Source: Paracoccaceae bacterium
GTDB lineage: Bacteria; Pseudomonadota; Alphaproteobacteria; Rhodobacterales; Rhodobacteraceae
Length of the DNA: 12,327 nt
Direction: 5' to 3'
NCBI GenBank assembly: GCA_013214715.1
Contig: JABSSB010000035.1
Coordinates: forward strand, 1-12,327
Position 1 is the stretch's first letter. Every line of letters begins with the position of its first letter. The position numbers and the translations under genes were made by a program. Of this stretch, positions 1-5,965 are shown piece after piece. Below the pieces are notes generated by a model. The model was not told the DNA's origin. It saw nothing but the letters and a program-made list of their open reading frames with translations, and ran no database searches.

Positions 1-1
1 A

Positions 2-325
2 GACCGGTTTGACGCTCAGGCATGGGCTGAAGCCGGAAGTTGTAGAGGACTGAGTGACTGGGAATGCGTAGAGAAAGAGAGCACTTGTCCACGCGGAAGT
101 ATGGTGCGTGATCTAACCAACAACCACTTGCTGCCGCAAACGACCCGCCGCGAAGAAGTAATAGAGCTCCTTGGCCGGTCGACATACAACGTGCAGATCA
201 ATGGTTTGGAGTGCCCAGCATACAGCCTTGGCATGTGCAGTGGTATCAGGATTGACTACGACTCGCTCTATGTGTGCTTTAATAAAGATGGCACCGTCGC
301 ATCTGCGGGACATGTGCAGCATTGA
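2..325 (+). CDS. Hypothetical small Cys-rich protein, 5' partial (probably the C-terminal part of an exported or lipoprotein-like protein)
   Basis: The reading frame is open from the window edge to a TGA at 323-325, giving about 107 residues. An internal ATG at 101 would begin a 74-residue version, but the upstream in-frame residues (FDAQAW, a Cys-rich stretch, CPRGSM) look like part of the same protein, so I take the gene as 5' truncated by the window. Visible motifs are RGSMVRDL, REEVIELLG, a tyrosine/glycine/Cys stretch (YSLGMCSG), RIDYDSL and a C-terminal DGTVASAGHVQH. This order resembles small uncharacterised proteins, often lipoproteins, with an 'MV-DL...EVI-LLG...G.CSG..ID.D.L...FD.DGKV....VQH' layout, distantly like SmpA/OmlA-type folds. 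That likeness is from memory. At least four Cys residues suggest disulfides and an extracytoplasmic location. The signal peptide, if any, lies outside the window. GC is near 51%, below the rest of the window. Function unknown. Confidence 0.6.
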   Translation, partial: DRFDAQAWAEAGSCRGLSDWECVEKESTCPRGSMVRDLTNNHLLPQTTRREEVIELLGRSTYNVQINGLECPAYSLGMCSGIRIDYDSLYVCFNKDGTVASAGHVQH

Positions 326-359
326 GCATCAGAAGGCTCTCTACTGCTTTGCTTTTTTT
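316..359 (+). terminator. Weak candidate intrinsic terminator after the first gene
   Basis: Two stacked 4-bp stems, GCAG/CTGC (316-319 with 344-347) and GAGC/GCTC (324-327 with 336-339), are separated by a 4x4 internal loop. They are followed by a run of seven T at 353-359. The stem is weak and overlaps the stop codon, so this is only a tentative terminator. Confidence 0.25.
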
Positions 360-374
360 CGTGGATAATTGGGT

Positions 375-659
375 ATGAAAATGGCCACTGGCGGGCTGGG
401 ACTGAGTTTTGGCTTTGGTGGCTTCAACAGCAAGCTGGTCATCCTGTTTGAAACCCCGCAGGCCTTTGACAGTTTCATCGAACATGGGCTGGACGCCACC
501 GCTCAGGGGGCCGCACAGGCCGGGGATGACGGGCGCGACACGATGGCGTGGTTTCAGGACGGGCGGGCGGTTTATGTCCTGACACAAGATGGCTGGCGCG
601 TCTCGGCCAACCTTGCAGGCACGAAATACTGGCCCGATACCAAGCTGAACGCCTTCTGA
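375..659 (+). CDS. C-terminal fragment of a SYLF (Ysc84) lipid-binding domain protein, probably a truncated remnant
   Basis: The 94-residue product begins GGLGLSFGFGG, continues with KLVILFETPQAFDSF, then an alanine/glycine-rich stretch, AVYVLTQDGW and SANLAGTKYWPD. This order matches the second half of SYLF/Ysc84 domains (a glycine-rich strand, 'ilvmt.eal..f', 'adas...', 'v..fs..gl..g.sl.Gtk'), which bind phosphoinositides in eukaryotes and have no firm role in bacteria. Full-length bacterial members are usually around 170-250 residues with a signal peptide. Here the export signal and the N-terminal half of the domain are absent, and a stop (TAA, 366-368) closes the frame just upstream. The ATG at 375 has no convincing ribosome binding site, and a TTG at 369 is an alternative. 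GC is back to the level of the rest of the window while the preceding 360 bp is lower, so the 5' end was probably lost at a rearrangement junction. It is convergent with the TetR gene (6-bp gap). It may be a pseudogene. Confidence 0.55.
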   Translation: MKMATGGLGLSFGFGGFNSKLVILFETPQAFDSFIEHGLDATAQGAAQAGDDGRDTMAWFQDGRAVYVLTQDGWRVSANLAGTKYWPDTKLNAF

Positions 660-665
660 TCGCGG

Positions 666-1289
666 CTACGCCTTTCGGCCATAGCGGGCCAGAAACGTGT
701 TGACCGCGGCTTCGACCACTTCGTCGATTTCCGCATCGGTGAAATCGGACTGGATGCCAAAGGCCGCCAGCGTCCACAGGCGGGTCTTGCACAGTTCGGA
801 AAATTGCTCGGCGGCCAGCGGCAGATCGTCGATTTCAAGATCACCGCGATCAATGGCTGTCTGGAAAAACTCTACCATCCGCGCCCGGCCCATGCGCGGG
901 CCGCAATTGTAATAGGCGCGGCCCAATTCGGGAAAGCGGTCCGCTTCGGCCATGCAGATCCGAAACACGCGCTGCGCGAAATCCGAGACCAGAAACCGCA
1001 CCAATTGCCCCGCCGCGAAACACAGCACATCCTTGATCGGGGCGTCCTCATCAATCGCATTCAGCGTCTGATCAGCCATGCGATTGCATTCGGCAGTCAG
1101 GATTTCGACAAAGAGATGCCGTTTGTCCGGAAAATAGCTATAGACCGTCGCCTTGGACACGCGCGCCTGCCGCGCGATGTCGTCCATGCTGGCGCCGCCG
1201 AACCCGTCGCGCAGGAAGACCTCGCGCGCGCCGCGCAAGACCTGATCAAATTTGCGCCCCGTGCGGACGATGGTCTGAGTGTCGTTCAC
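666..1289 (-). CDS. TetR/AcrR-family transcriptional regulator with AefR-like C-terminal domain
   Basis: The 207-residue protein is a one-component cytoplasmic repressor. The N-terminal helix-turn-helix is clear: an 'ILRGAREVFLRDGF'-like first helix, then GASMDDIARQARVSKATVYSYFPDKRHLF at roughly residues 31-60. The ligand and dimerisation part (FLVSDFAQRVFRICMAEADRFPELGRAYY, then FFQTAIDRGDL) fits the AefR-like TetR C-terminal family. I chose the GTG at 1287-1289 (product VNDTQTIV...) because GAAGGGG lies about 6 nt upstream on the minus strand. The longer in-frame ATG at 1328 would add 13 residues not typical of the family. It is divergent from the AEC transporter gene with a 111-bp spacer, the usual arrangement for a local repressor of an efflux or uptake gene. 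The ligand cannot be told from sequence. Confidence 0.9.
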   Translation of the reverse strand: MNDTQTIVRTGRKFDQVLRGAREVFLRDGFGGASMDDIARQARVSKATVYSYFPDKRHLFVEILTAECNRMADQTLNAIDEDAPIKDVLCFAAGQLVRFLVSDFAQRVFRICMAEADRFPELGRAYYNCGPRMGRARMVEFFQTAIDRGDLEIDDLPLAAEQFSELCKTRLWTLAAFGIQSDFTDAEIDEVVEAAVNTFLARYGRKA

Positions 1290-1396
1290 AGGCGACCCCT
1301 TCGTTCTAAAAGATAACCTAGACCACATCGTTCAGTTTGACCACGTTGTAGGCGGCGCAGCGGCTTGTCGCCGGGGCATGGGTGATCTAGCTGTCG

Positions 1397-1406
1397 GGTC
1401 ATGACC
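1397..1406. promoter_or_regulatory. 10-bp perfect palindrome over the AEC transporter start codon
   Basis: GGTCATGACC is a perfect palindrome centred on the ATG at 1401-1403. It could be a half of a TetR-family operator or chance. The tetR-AEC spacer also carries two near-identical 8-mers on the minus strand (CGTGGTC and ATGTGGTC forms, around 1320-1346). No strong sigma-70 promoter is obvious in the spacer. Confidence 0.25.
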
Positions 1407-2327
1407 GAGATTTTCCTGCGCACATTGCCGTTTTTTGCCATCATTGGTCTGGGCTATCTGGCAGGGCGCATCCGGCTTTTCCCACCCGAGGCGACGGCCT
1501 ATCTGACAAAGTTTGTGTTCTTCTTCGCGCTTTCGGCGATGCTGTTCCGCTTTGCCGCGACCTTGCCCTTTGATCAACTTTTCGATCCGCAGATCGCGCT
1601 GGCCTATCTGTTTGGCACCGCGCTGGTCTATGTCGTGGCCACGCTTGTGGCAATGGCGCGGGGTGAAAAAATGGCCACCGCCGCCTTCGAGGCGCAATGC
1701 GCGGTGATCGGCAATGTTGGCTTCCTGGGCATTCCCATGATGCTGGTTCTGTTTGGTGAGGCCGCGATCGGCCCCAATATGCTGGTGCTGGCGATTGATC
1801 TGATCGTGTTTTCCTCGCTCATCGTGATCCTTGTGAACGTCGCGCGCGAAGGGCGGTTGGGCCTGCGCACCTTACGCACGGTGGGCGTGGGGCTGGTGCA
1901 GAACCCGATGATCGTGGCCATTACCGCCGGGCTGGCTTGGTCGGCAGCGGGCTGGCCGATCCCGCAAGCGATGGAAAGCTTTCTGGTCACGCTGGGCAAC
2001 GCCGCCACGCCCGGCGCGCTGTTTGCTATTGGCGCATCTCTGGCTGAACGCTCTGCCGAACGGCTTAGCGTGGCGGGCTGGATCAGCACCTGCAAGCTGG
2101 TGCTGCACCCGGCGGCGGTGGGTTTTGGGGCGCTGGTCCTGTTCCCGCTCGATCCGTTTGACGCGATGGTGGTGATCGGTCTGGCGGCGCTGCCGGTGGC
2201 GGGTAACATCTATATGTTGGCGCAGCATTACGGCATTGCGGTGCAGCGTGTTTCGGCGGCGATCTTTGTGTCGACCCTGCTGTCGATCCTGTCCTTTCCG
2301 GCTGTGTTGGCGATGATTGGGCATTAG
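1401..2327 (+). CDS. AEC (auxin efflux carrier) family transporter
   Basis: The 308-residue integral membrane protein has the family's length and about ten hydrophobic segments in the usual 5+5 pattern. It begins FLRTLPFFAIIGLGYLAGR and ends in two long hydrophobic helices. Family landmarks include GLGYLAGRIRLFPPE near residues 16-30, NVGFLGIPM near 109-117, and NPMIVAI at the start of the second half. AEC (Mem_trans, PF03547) members are secondary carriers for organic anions such as malate or malonate, or for amino-acid-like solutes. The substrate here is unknown. ATG 1401 is the only plausible start, because an in-frame TGA lies at 1383-1385. There is no good Shine-Dalgarno sequence in front of it, so initiation may be weak or leaderless. 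It sits divergently from the TetR gene and 73 bp upstream of the S-formylglutathione hydrolase gene. No terminator is visible in that gap, so some read-through is possible. Confidence 0.9.
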   Translation: MTEIFLRTLPFFAIIGLGYLAGRIRLFPPEATAYLTKFVFFFALSAMLFRFAATLPFDQLFDPQIALAYLFGTALVYVVATLVAMARGEKMATAAFEAQCAVIGNVGFLGIPMMLVLFGEAAIGPNMLVLAIDLIVFSSLIVILVNVAREGRLGLRTLRTVGVGLVQNPMIVAITAGLAWSAAGWPIPQAMESFLVTLGNAATPGALFAIGASLAERSAERLSVAGWISTCKLVLHPAAVGFGALVLFPLDPFDAMVVIGLAALPVAGNIYMLAQHYGIAVQRVSAAIFVSTLLSILSFPAVLAMIGH

Positions 2328-2400
2328 GCGCCTTTCTCTGGACGCCGCCCGCTGCAGCCGCTAGCCATTGGGCAGATCAGTTTCAGGGACGAGGGTGAGC

Positions 2401-3231
2401 ATGGAAAAGATTTCGGAAAACCTGTGTTTTCGCGGGGTGCAGGGCGTTTACAAACATGCCTCGCAGGCGACGGGAACCGACATGACCTTTGGCCTGTTTC
2501 TGCCGCAGGAATCGCGCGACGGCCCGGTGCCGGTGTTGTGGGTTCTCGCCGGGCTGACCTGCACCCATGAAAACGCCATGACCAAGGCGGGCGCGCAGGC
2601 CTGGGCATCGGATCACGGGATCGCGCTGGTCTTTCCCGACACCTCGCCGCGCGGCGACGGCGTGCCCGATGACAGCGAATACGACCTGGGTCAGGGCGCG
2701 GGCTTTTACCTCAACGCGACGCAAGACCCCTGGGCTCAGAACTTCCGCATGTGGGATTACATCACGCAGGAACTGCCCGCCCTTCTGGCGCAGAATTTTT
2801 CGATTGACCTCGACCGGCAGGGCATCACCGGCCATTCGATGGGCGGGCATGGCGCGCTGACCATGGCGCTGAGCCTGCCTGGGCAGTTTCGCTCCGTTTC
2901 GGCCTTTGCGCCGATTTGCAATCCGACCGGCGCAGATTGGGGCCGCAAGCAGTTCCGCGCTTATCTGGGCGAAGATGAAAGTCTGTGGGCCGCCCATGAT
3001 GCCAGCCTTCTGATGGCAAACACGCGCTATGAAGGCCCGATGCTGGTCGATACCGGGTCGGAGGATCCGTTCATCGACCTGCTGCGCGTGGAAACCCTGT
3101 CGGCGGCCATGACTGCCCAGCGCATGCCCGGCGTGCTGCGCATTCAGCCCGGCTATGATCACAGCTATTATTTTGTCGCCAGCTTCATGGAAGATCACAT
3201 CGCCTTTCATGCCGAGGCATTGTGGACATGA
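2401..3231 (+). CDS. fghA: S-formylglutathione hydrolase
   Basis: The 276-residue cytoplasmic serine hydrolase (esterase D family, EC 3.1.2.12) splits S-formylglutathione to formate and glutathione. This is the second step of glutathione-dependent formaldehyde oxidation. Family landmarks are VLAGLTCTHEN (residues 48-58) with the conserved Cys54, GHSMGGHGAL (144-153) holding nucleophile Ser146, Asp222 in GSEDPF, and His254 in GYDHSYYF, completing the triad. The length matches the family (about 275-285). ATG 2401 is preceded by GAGGGTGAGC, giving a GAGG ribosome binding site; the in-frame ATG at 2368 has no support. The usual partner, glutathione-dependent formaldehyde dehydrogenase, is not in the window. 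The stop overlaps the start of the HAD gene (ATGA), so the two are translationally coupled. Confidence 0.96.
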   Translation: MEKISENLCFRGVQGVYKHASQATGTDMTFGLFLPQESRDGPVPVLWVLAGLTCTHENAMTKAGAQAWASDHGIALVFPDTSPRGDGVPDDSEYDLGQGAGFYLNATQDPWAQNFRMWDYITQELPALLAQNFSIDLDRQGITGHSMGGHGALTMALSLPGQFRSVSAFAPICNPTGADWGRKQFRAYLGEDESLWAAHDASLLMANTRYEGPMLVDTGSEDPFIDLLRVETLSAAMTAQRMPGVLRIQPGYDHSYYFVASFMEDHIAFHAEALWT

Positions 3232-3854
3232 GCCAGCGGCCCGAAATCGTCGTCTTTGACATCGGCAATGTGCTGCTGGGCTGGGACCCTGAAACATGGT
3301 TCACCGACCGCATCGGGGCCGAGCGGACGCAGGCCTTTTTCGACGCGACCGGCATCCTGCACGCCAATGAGCGTGTCGATCTGGGCCATCCCTTTTCGGA
3401 CACGATCCTAAGCCTCGCCACCGCCTATCCCGACTGGGCCGAGGAAGTGCAGATGTGGCATGATAACTGGCTGTCGCTGGCTTCCCCCGCGATCCCGCAT
3501 TCGGTGCGGCTGCTGCGGGCGCTGCGCGCGCGGGAGGTGCCGGTCTATGCGCTGTCGAATTTCGGCGTCCAGACTTTCGAGATTGCGTTGAGCGCCTATC
3601 CTTTCCTCGCCGAATTTGATCGTAGCTACATCTCGGGCCATATGCAGGTGATCAAACCTGATCCGGAAATCTATGCGCGCTTGGAAGACGATAGCGGGGC
3701 CGCCCCGGGTACGCTTCTCTTTGCCGATGACCGCCCCGACAATATCGCCGCCGCCGCCGCGCGCGGCTGGCACACGCATCTTTTCACCGATCCCCAAGGC
3801 TGGGCCGACCGGCTGGTGGCCGAAGGGCTTTTGTCCAAGGCTGACGCGGCATGA
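3228..3854 (+). CDS. HAD-IA family hydrolase (YihX-like phosphatase)
   Basis: The 208-residue protein carries the four haloacid-dehalogenase motifs. Motif I is VVFDIGNVLLGWD with nucleophile Asp11, motif II is ALSN with Ser110, motif III is VIKPDPEIY with Lys143, and motif IV is ADDRPDN with Asp167/Asp168. The DxGN form of motif I and the helical cap between residues 15 and 90 place it with YihX-type phosphatases, known in E. coli as a glucose-1-phosphate phosphatase. The substrate here is unknown. I chose ATG 3228, which overlaps the fghA stop as ATGA, with GAGG at 3214-3217 as a ribosome binding site. A GTG at 3222 would add only two residues. The stop overlaps the next gene's start, so it is the middle member of a coupled trio and may act on a metabolite related to its neighbours or be a housekeeping repair phosphatase. 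Confidence 0.9.
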   Translation: MSQRPEIVVFDIGNVLLGWDPETWFTDRIGAERTQAFFDATGILHANERVDLGHPFSDTILSLATAYPDWAEEVQMWHDNWLSLASPAIPHSVRLLRALRAREVPVYALSNFGVQTFEIALSAYPFLAEFDRSYISGHMQVIKPDPEIYARLEDDSGAAPGTLLFADDRPDNIAAAAARGWHTHLFTDPQGWADRLVAEGLLSKADAA

Positions 3855-4774
3855 GCGTGCCGTTCATCACCTTCGATGAGGGCGAAACGCATCTTGATTG
3901 GCTCGGCCTGACAGAGGCTTTGGCCGCAGGCCACGCGCTCCCCAAGGCTGAGATTACCGACAGTTTTCTCTATCGCGGTGATGACACGGTTCTTAGCCGC
4001 GCGGCCTGGATCGATGGGCTGGGCATGGCCGTCAAAACGGCGACGATCTTTCCCGGCAATGCCGCGACGGATACCTCCACCATCAATGGCGGCGTGAACC
4101 TGTATGATGATGGCGACGGCACGCTCGCGGCTCTGGTGGATTTCCACCTTGTCACCAAATGGAAAACGGCCGGAGATTCGTTGCTCGGCGCGCTGCGCCT
4201 TGCGCCCGAAGGCGCATCCAAAATTCTGATCGTGGGGGCGGGCACGGTTGCCGCCTCTCTGATCGACGCCTTTGGCGCGGGTTTTCCCGGCGCACAGATC
4301 ACGCTATGGAACCGTTCAGCCGACAAGGCGCAGGCTTTGGCGCAAACGCGCCCCGGTGTGACTGTGGCCGATGATCTGCCCGAAGCCGTGGCGCAGGGCG
4401 ATATCATCGTCACGGCCACCATGTCCTCCACCCCGGTGATCATGGGCGATTGGCTGCGACCCGGCCAACATCTTAACCTGATCGGCGCTTACCGCCCCGA
4501 CATGCGCGAAGTCGACGACACCGCCCTGACCCGCGCGACGCTTTATGCTGATAGCTACGACACCACATTGGACCATATCGGCGAATTCAAAGACCCGCTG
4601 GCCCGTGGGGTGATCGCGCGGAGTGATGTGCGCGCCGATTACTATGCGCTGGATCAGTTCCAGCGCGGCACCGCCGACGAGATCACGGTTTTCAAAAACG
4701 GTGGCGGTGCGCATCTGGACCTGATGACCGCCGATTTCATCCTGCGCCGCTGGCAAGCTGCGCAGGAGGATTGA
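3851..4774 (+). CDS. Ornithine cyclodeaminase / mu-crystallin family protein, probably an imine (ketimine) reductase
   Basis: The 307-residue protein has the ornithine cyclodeaminase/mu-crystallin fold: a split substrate domain and a Rossmann NAD(P) domain. Visible landmarks are Lys62 in GMAVKTATIFPGN, KILIVGAGTVA (124-134) for the dinucleotide, WNRS (153-156) whose Arg suits NADP(H), GAYRPDMREVDD (212-223), and DEITVFKNGGG (276-286). The family includes ornithine cyclodeaminase, delta1-pyrroline-2-carboxylate reductase, alanine dehydrogenase and mammalian ketimine reductase. Two usual cyclodeaminase features are changed: the 'RTAA' arginine is Lys105 (KWKTAG), and the 'GxD' Asp is Tyr214. 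The GAxRPDxRE form is as in mu-crystallin. I therefore favour reduction of a cyclic or linear imine over ornithine deamination, but the substrate is open. ATG 3851 overlaps the HAD stop (ATGA). The gene ends 6 bp from the convergent Gfo/Idh/MocA gene. Confidence 0.88.
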   Translation: MSVPFITFDEGETHLDWLGLTEALAAGHALPKAEITDSFLYRGDDTVLSRAAWIDGLGMAVKTATIFPGNAATDTSTINGGVNLYDDGDGTLAALVDFHLVTKWKTAGDSLLGALRLAPEGASKILIVGAGTVAASLIDAFGAGFPGAQITLWNRSADKAQALAQTRPGVTVADDLPEAVAQGDIIVTATMSSTPVIMGDWLRPGQHLNLIGAYRPDMREVDDTALTRATLYADSYDTTLDHIGEFKDPLARGVIARSDVRADYYALDQFQRGTADEITVFKNGGGAHLDLMTADFILRRWQAAQED

Positions 4775-4780
4775 CCCGGC

Positions 4781-5965
4781 TTAGACCTCAGGCTTGATGT
4801 CGATCCAGGCGCGGGCTTCGCTCGCGTCCTGCACCGCCTGGATCGCGGCCTCATAGACCAGCCCGTCATCAAAATCGGGGAAGGCCTTGTCGTCTTCCAG
4901 AATGGCGCGGACGAACTCTCCGGCCTCAATGATTTTCATCTCGTTGAAGCCGACATGATGGCCCGGCGCGGGACAGAAATTGCCAAAGGGCGCATGCCAC
5001 GGCCCGATCAGCACGGTTTTATAGCCGTTTGTGGCCATATCCGCGTTTCCGTCCATCTCGAAGAGATGGAATTCGCCCATCCGCTCCTGATCGAATTTGA
5101 TCGCGCCTTTTGTGCCGGTGATCTCGAACCCAAGGTTCATCTTGTGACCCTGCCCGATCCATGACGTGTGCATCGTGAACATCGCGCCGCTGGCAAACGT
5201 GCCGATGGCGGAATACTGGTCGTCGGTCTCGACCTCTTTCATCTCGCCCGTGGTCGCGTCAGGGCGCATCTTATGCACGGTCTGCAGCCGGGCGGAGACC
5301 TCGGCCATCGGCCCGCAGAGCCAGATCGCCATGGAAATCTGATGCGATCCCATGTCGCCCAAAGCGCCCTTGCCGCCGCCCTTCTTGGTCAGGCGCCAGC
5401 TATGCGGGGCGTTGGGATCGCACATGAAATCTTCCTGATAGACCCCGTTGAAATGCGTGATTTCGCCAATGCGGCCATCTTCGATGAGCGTCTTGATCGC
5501 CAGCATTGCGGGCGATTTCATATAGTTATAGCCCAGCATGGTTTTCAGTCCCGACGCCCGCGCCGTGGCTGCCATCGCGCGGGCATCGTCCAGCGTCGTG
5601 GCCATCGGCTTTTCGCACCAGACATGTTTGCCATGGGCCAAAGCAACCTCGGCCATTTCGCGATGCGCGAAATTGGGCGTGCAGATTGACACCACATCGA
5701 TATCGTCGGCCTCACACACGTCGCGCCAGTCATTGGTGACGCGGGCAAATTCGAACCGGTTGCCGTTCAGGTCCAAGTTATCGGCGCTCATGTCGAACAA
5801 AGCGGTCAGTTCCACATCAATCGGCCAGTTGAACACCGCCTTGCCGCGCTGCCAGGCCTGCGTATGCGTCCCGCCCATAAAGCCCATGCCCAACACGCCC
5901 ACGCGCAGCTTATCGATCCCGATCTTGTTTTCGGGCTGACCGTCGATTCTGAGGTCTCTCTTCAT
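4781..5965 (-). CDS. Gfo/Idh/MocA family NAD(P)-dependent dehydrogenase, probable inositol or inosose dehydrogenase
   Basis: The 394-residue protein has a Rossmann fold starting LRVGVLGMGFMGGTH (GMGFMG at 26-31), VVSICTPNFAH near 91-101, the family signature CEKPMA with catalytic Lys119, and GDMGSHQI (203-210) with the Asp/His pair of the active site. It is longer than canonical IolG (about 330 residues) and belongs to the 380-395-residue subgroup. That subgroup has a long C-terminal insert ending GPWHAPFG, FCPAPGHHVGFNEMKIIE and PDFDDGL, and from memory includes levoglucosan dehydrogenase-like enzymes. Its place as last gene of an inositol operon suggests oxidation of myo-, scyllo- or a modified inositol to the ketone. 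Substrate and cofactor are inferred from context only. ATG 5965 overlaps the iolE stop (ATGA) and has GGAG about 9 nt upstream. The first 19 residues form a short extension before the first strand. Confidence 0.9.
   Translation of the reverse strand: MKRDLRIDGQPENKIGIDKLRVGVLGMGFMGGTHTQAWQRGKAVFNWPIDVELTALFDMSADNLDLNGNRFEFARVTNDWRDVCEADDIDVVSICTPNFAHREMAEVALAHGKHVWCEKPMATTLDDARAMAATARASGLKTMLGYNYMKSPAMLAIKTLIEDGRIGEITHFNGVYQEDFMCDPNAPHSWRLTKKGGGKGALGDMGSHQISMAIWLCGPMAEVSARLQTVHKMRPDATTGEMKEVETDDQYSAIGTFASGAMFTMHTSWIGQGHKMNLGFEITGTKGAIKFDQERMGEFHLFEMDGNADMATNGYKTVLIGPWHAPFGNFCPAPGHHVGFNEMKIIEAGEFVRAILEDDKAFPDFDDGLVYEAAIQAVQDASEARAWIDIKPEV
4801..4845. repeat. Perfect 11-bp inverted repeat near the convergent gene ends
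   Basis: CGATCCAGGCG (4801-4811) and its exact reverse complement CGCCTGGATCG (4835-4845) flank a 23-nt GC-rich spacer. They lie inside the last codons of the Gfo/Idh/MocA gene, about 25 bp beyond the OCD stop. In RNA this would form a strong stem at the 3' end of both convergent transcripts. There is no T-run, so it is not a classic intrinsic terminator. Confidence 0.5.

Noticed and set aside
1281..1328. Longer TetR start at ATG 1328
   Set aside because: The GTG at 1287-1289 has a GAAGGGG ribosome binding site and gives a normal N-terminus. The extension lacks both and would intrude into the divergent promoter region.
2326..2333. AGGCGCCT palindrome at the AEC stop as a terminator
   Set aside because: It is only 8 bp with no loop and no T-run, so it cannot act as an intrinsic terminator.
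2383..3297. Minus-strand 304-codon frame opposite fghA
   Set aside because: It overlaps fghA fully, and fghA has an intact catalytic triad and ribosome binding site. The minus frame shows no family features.
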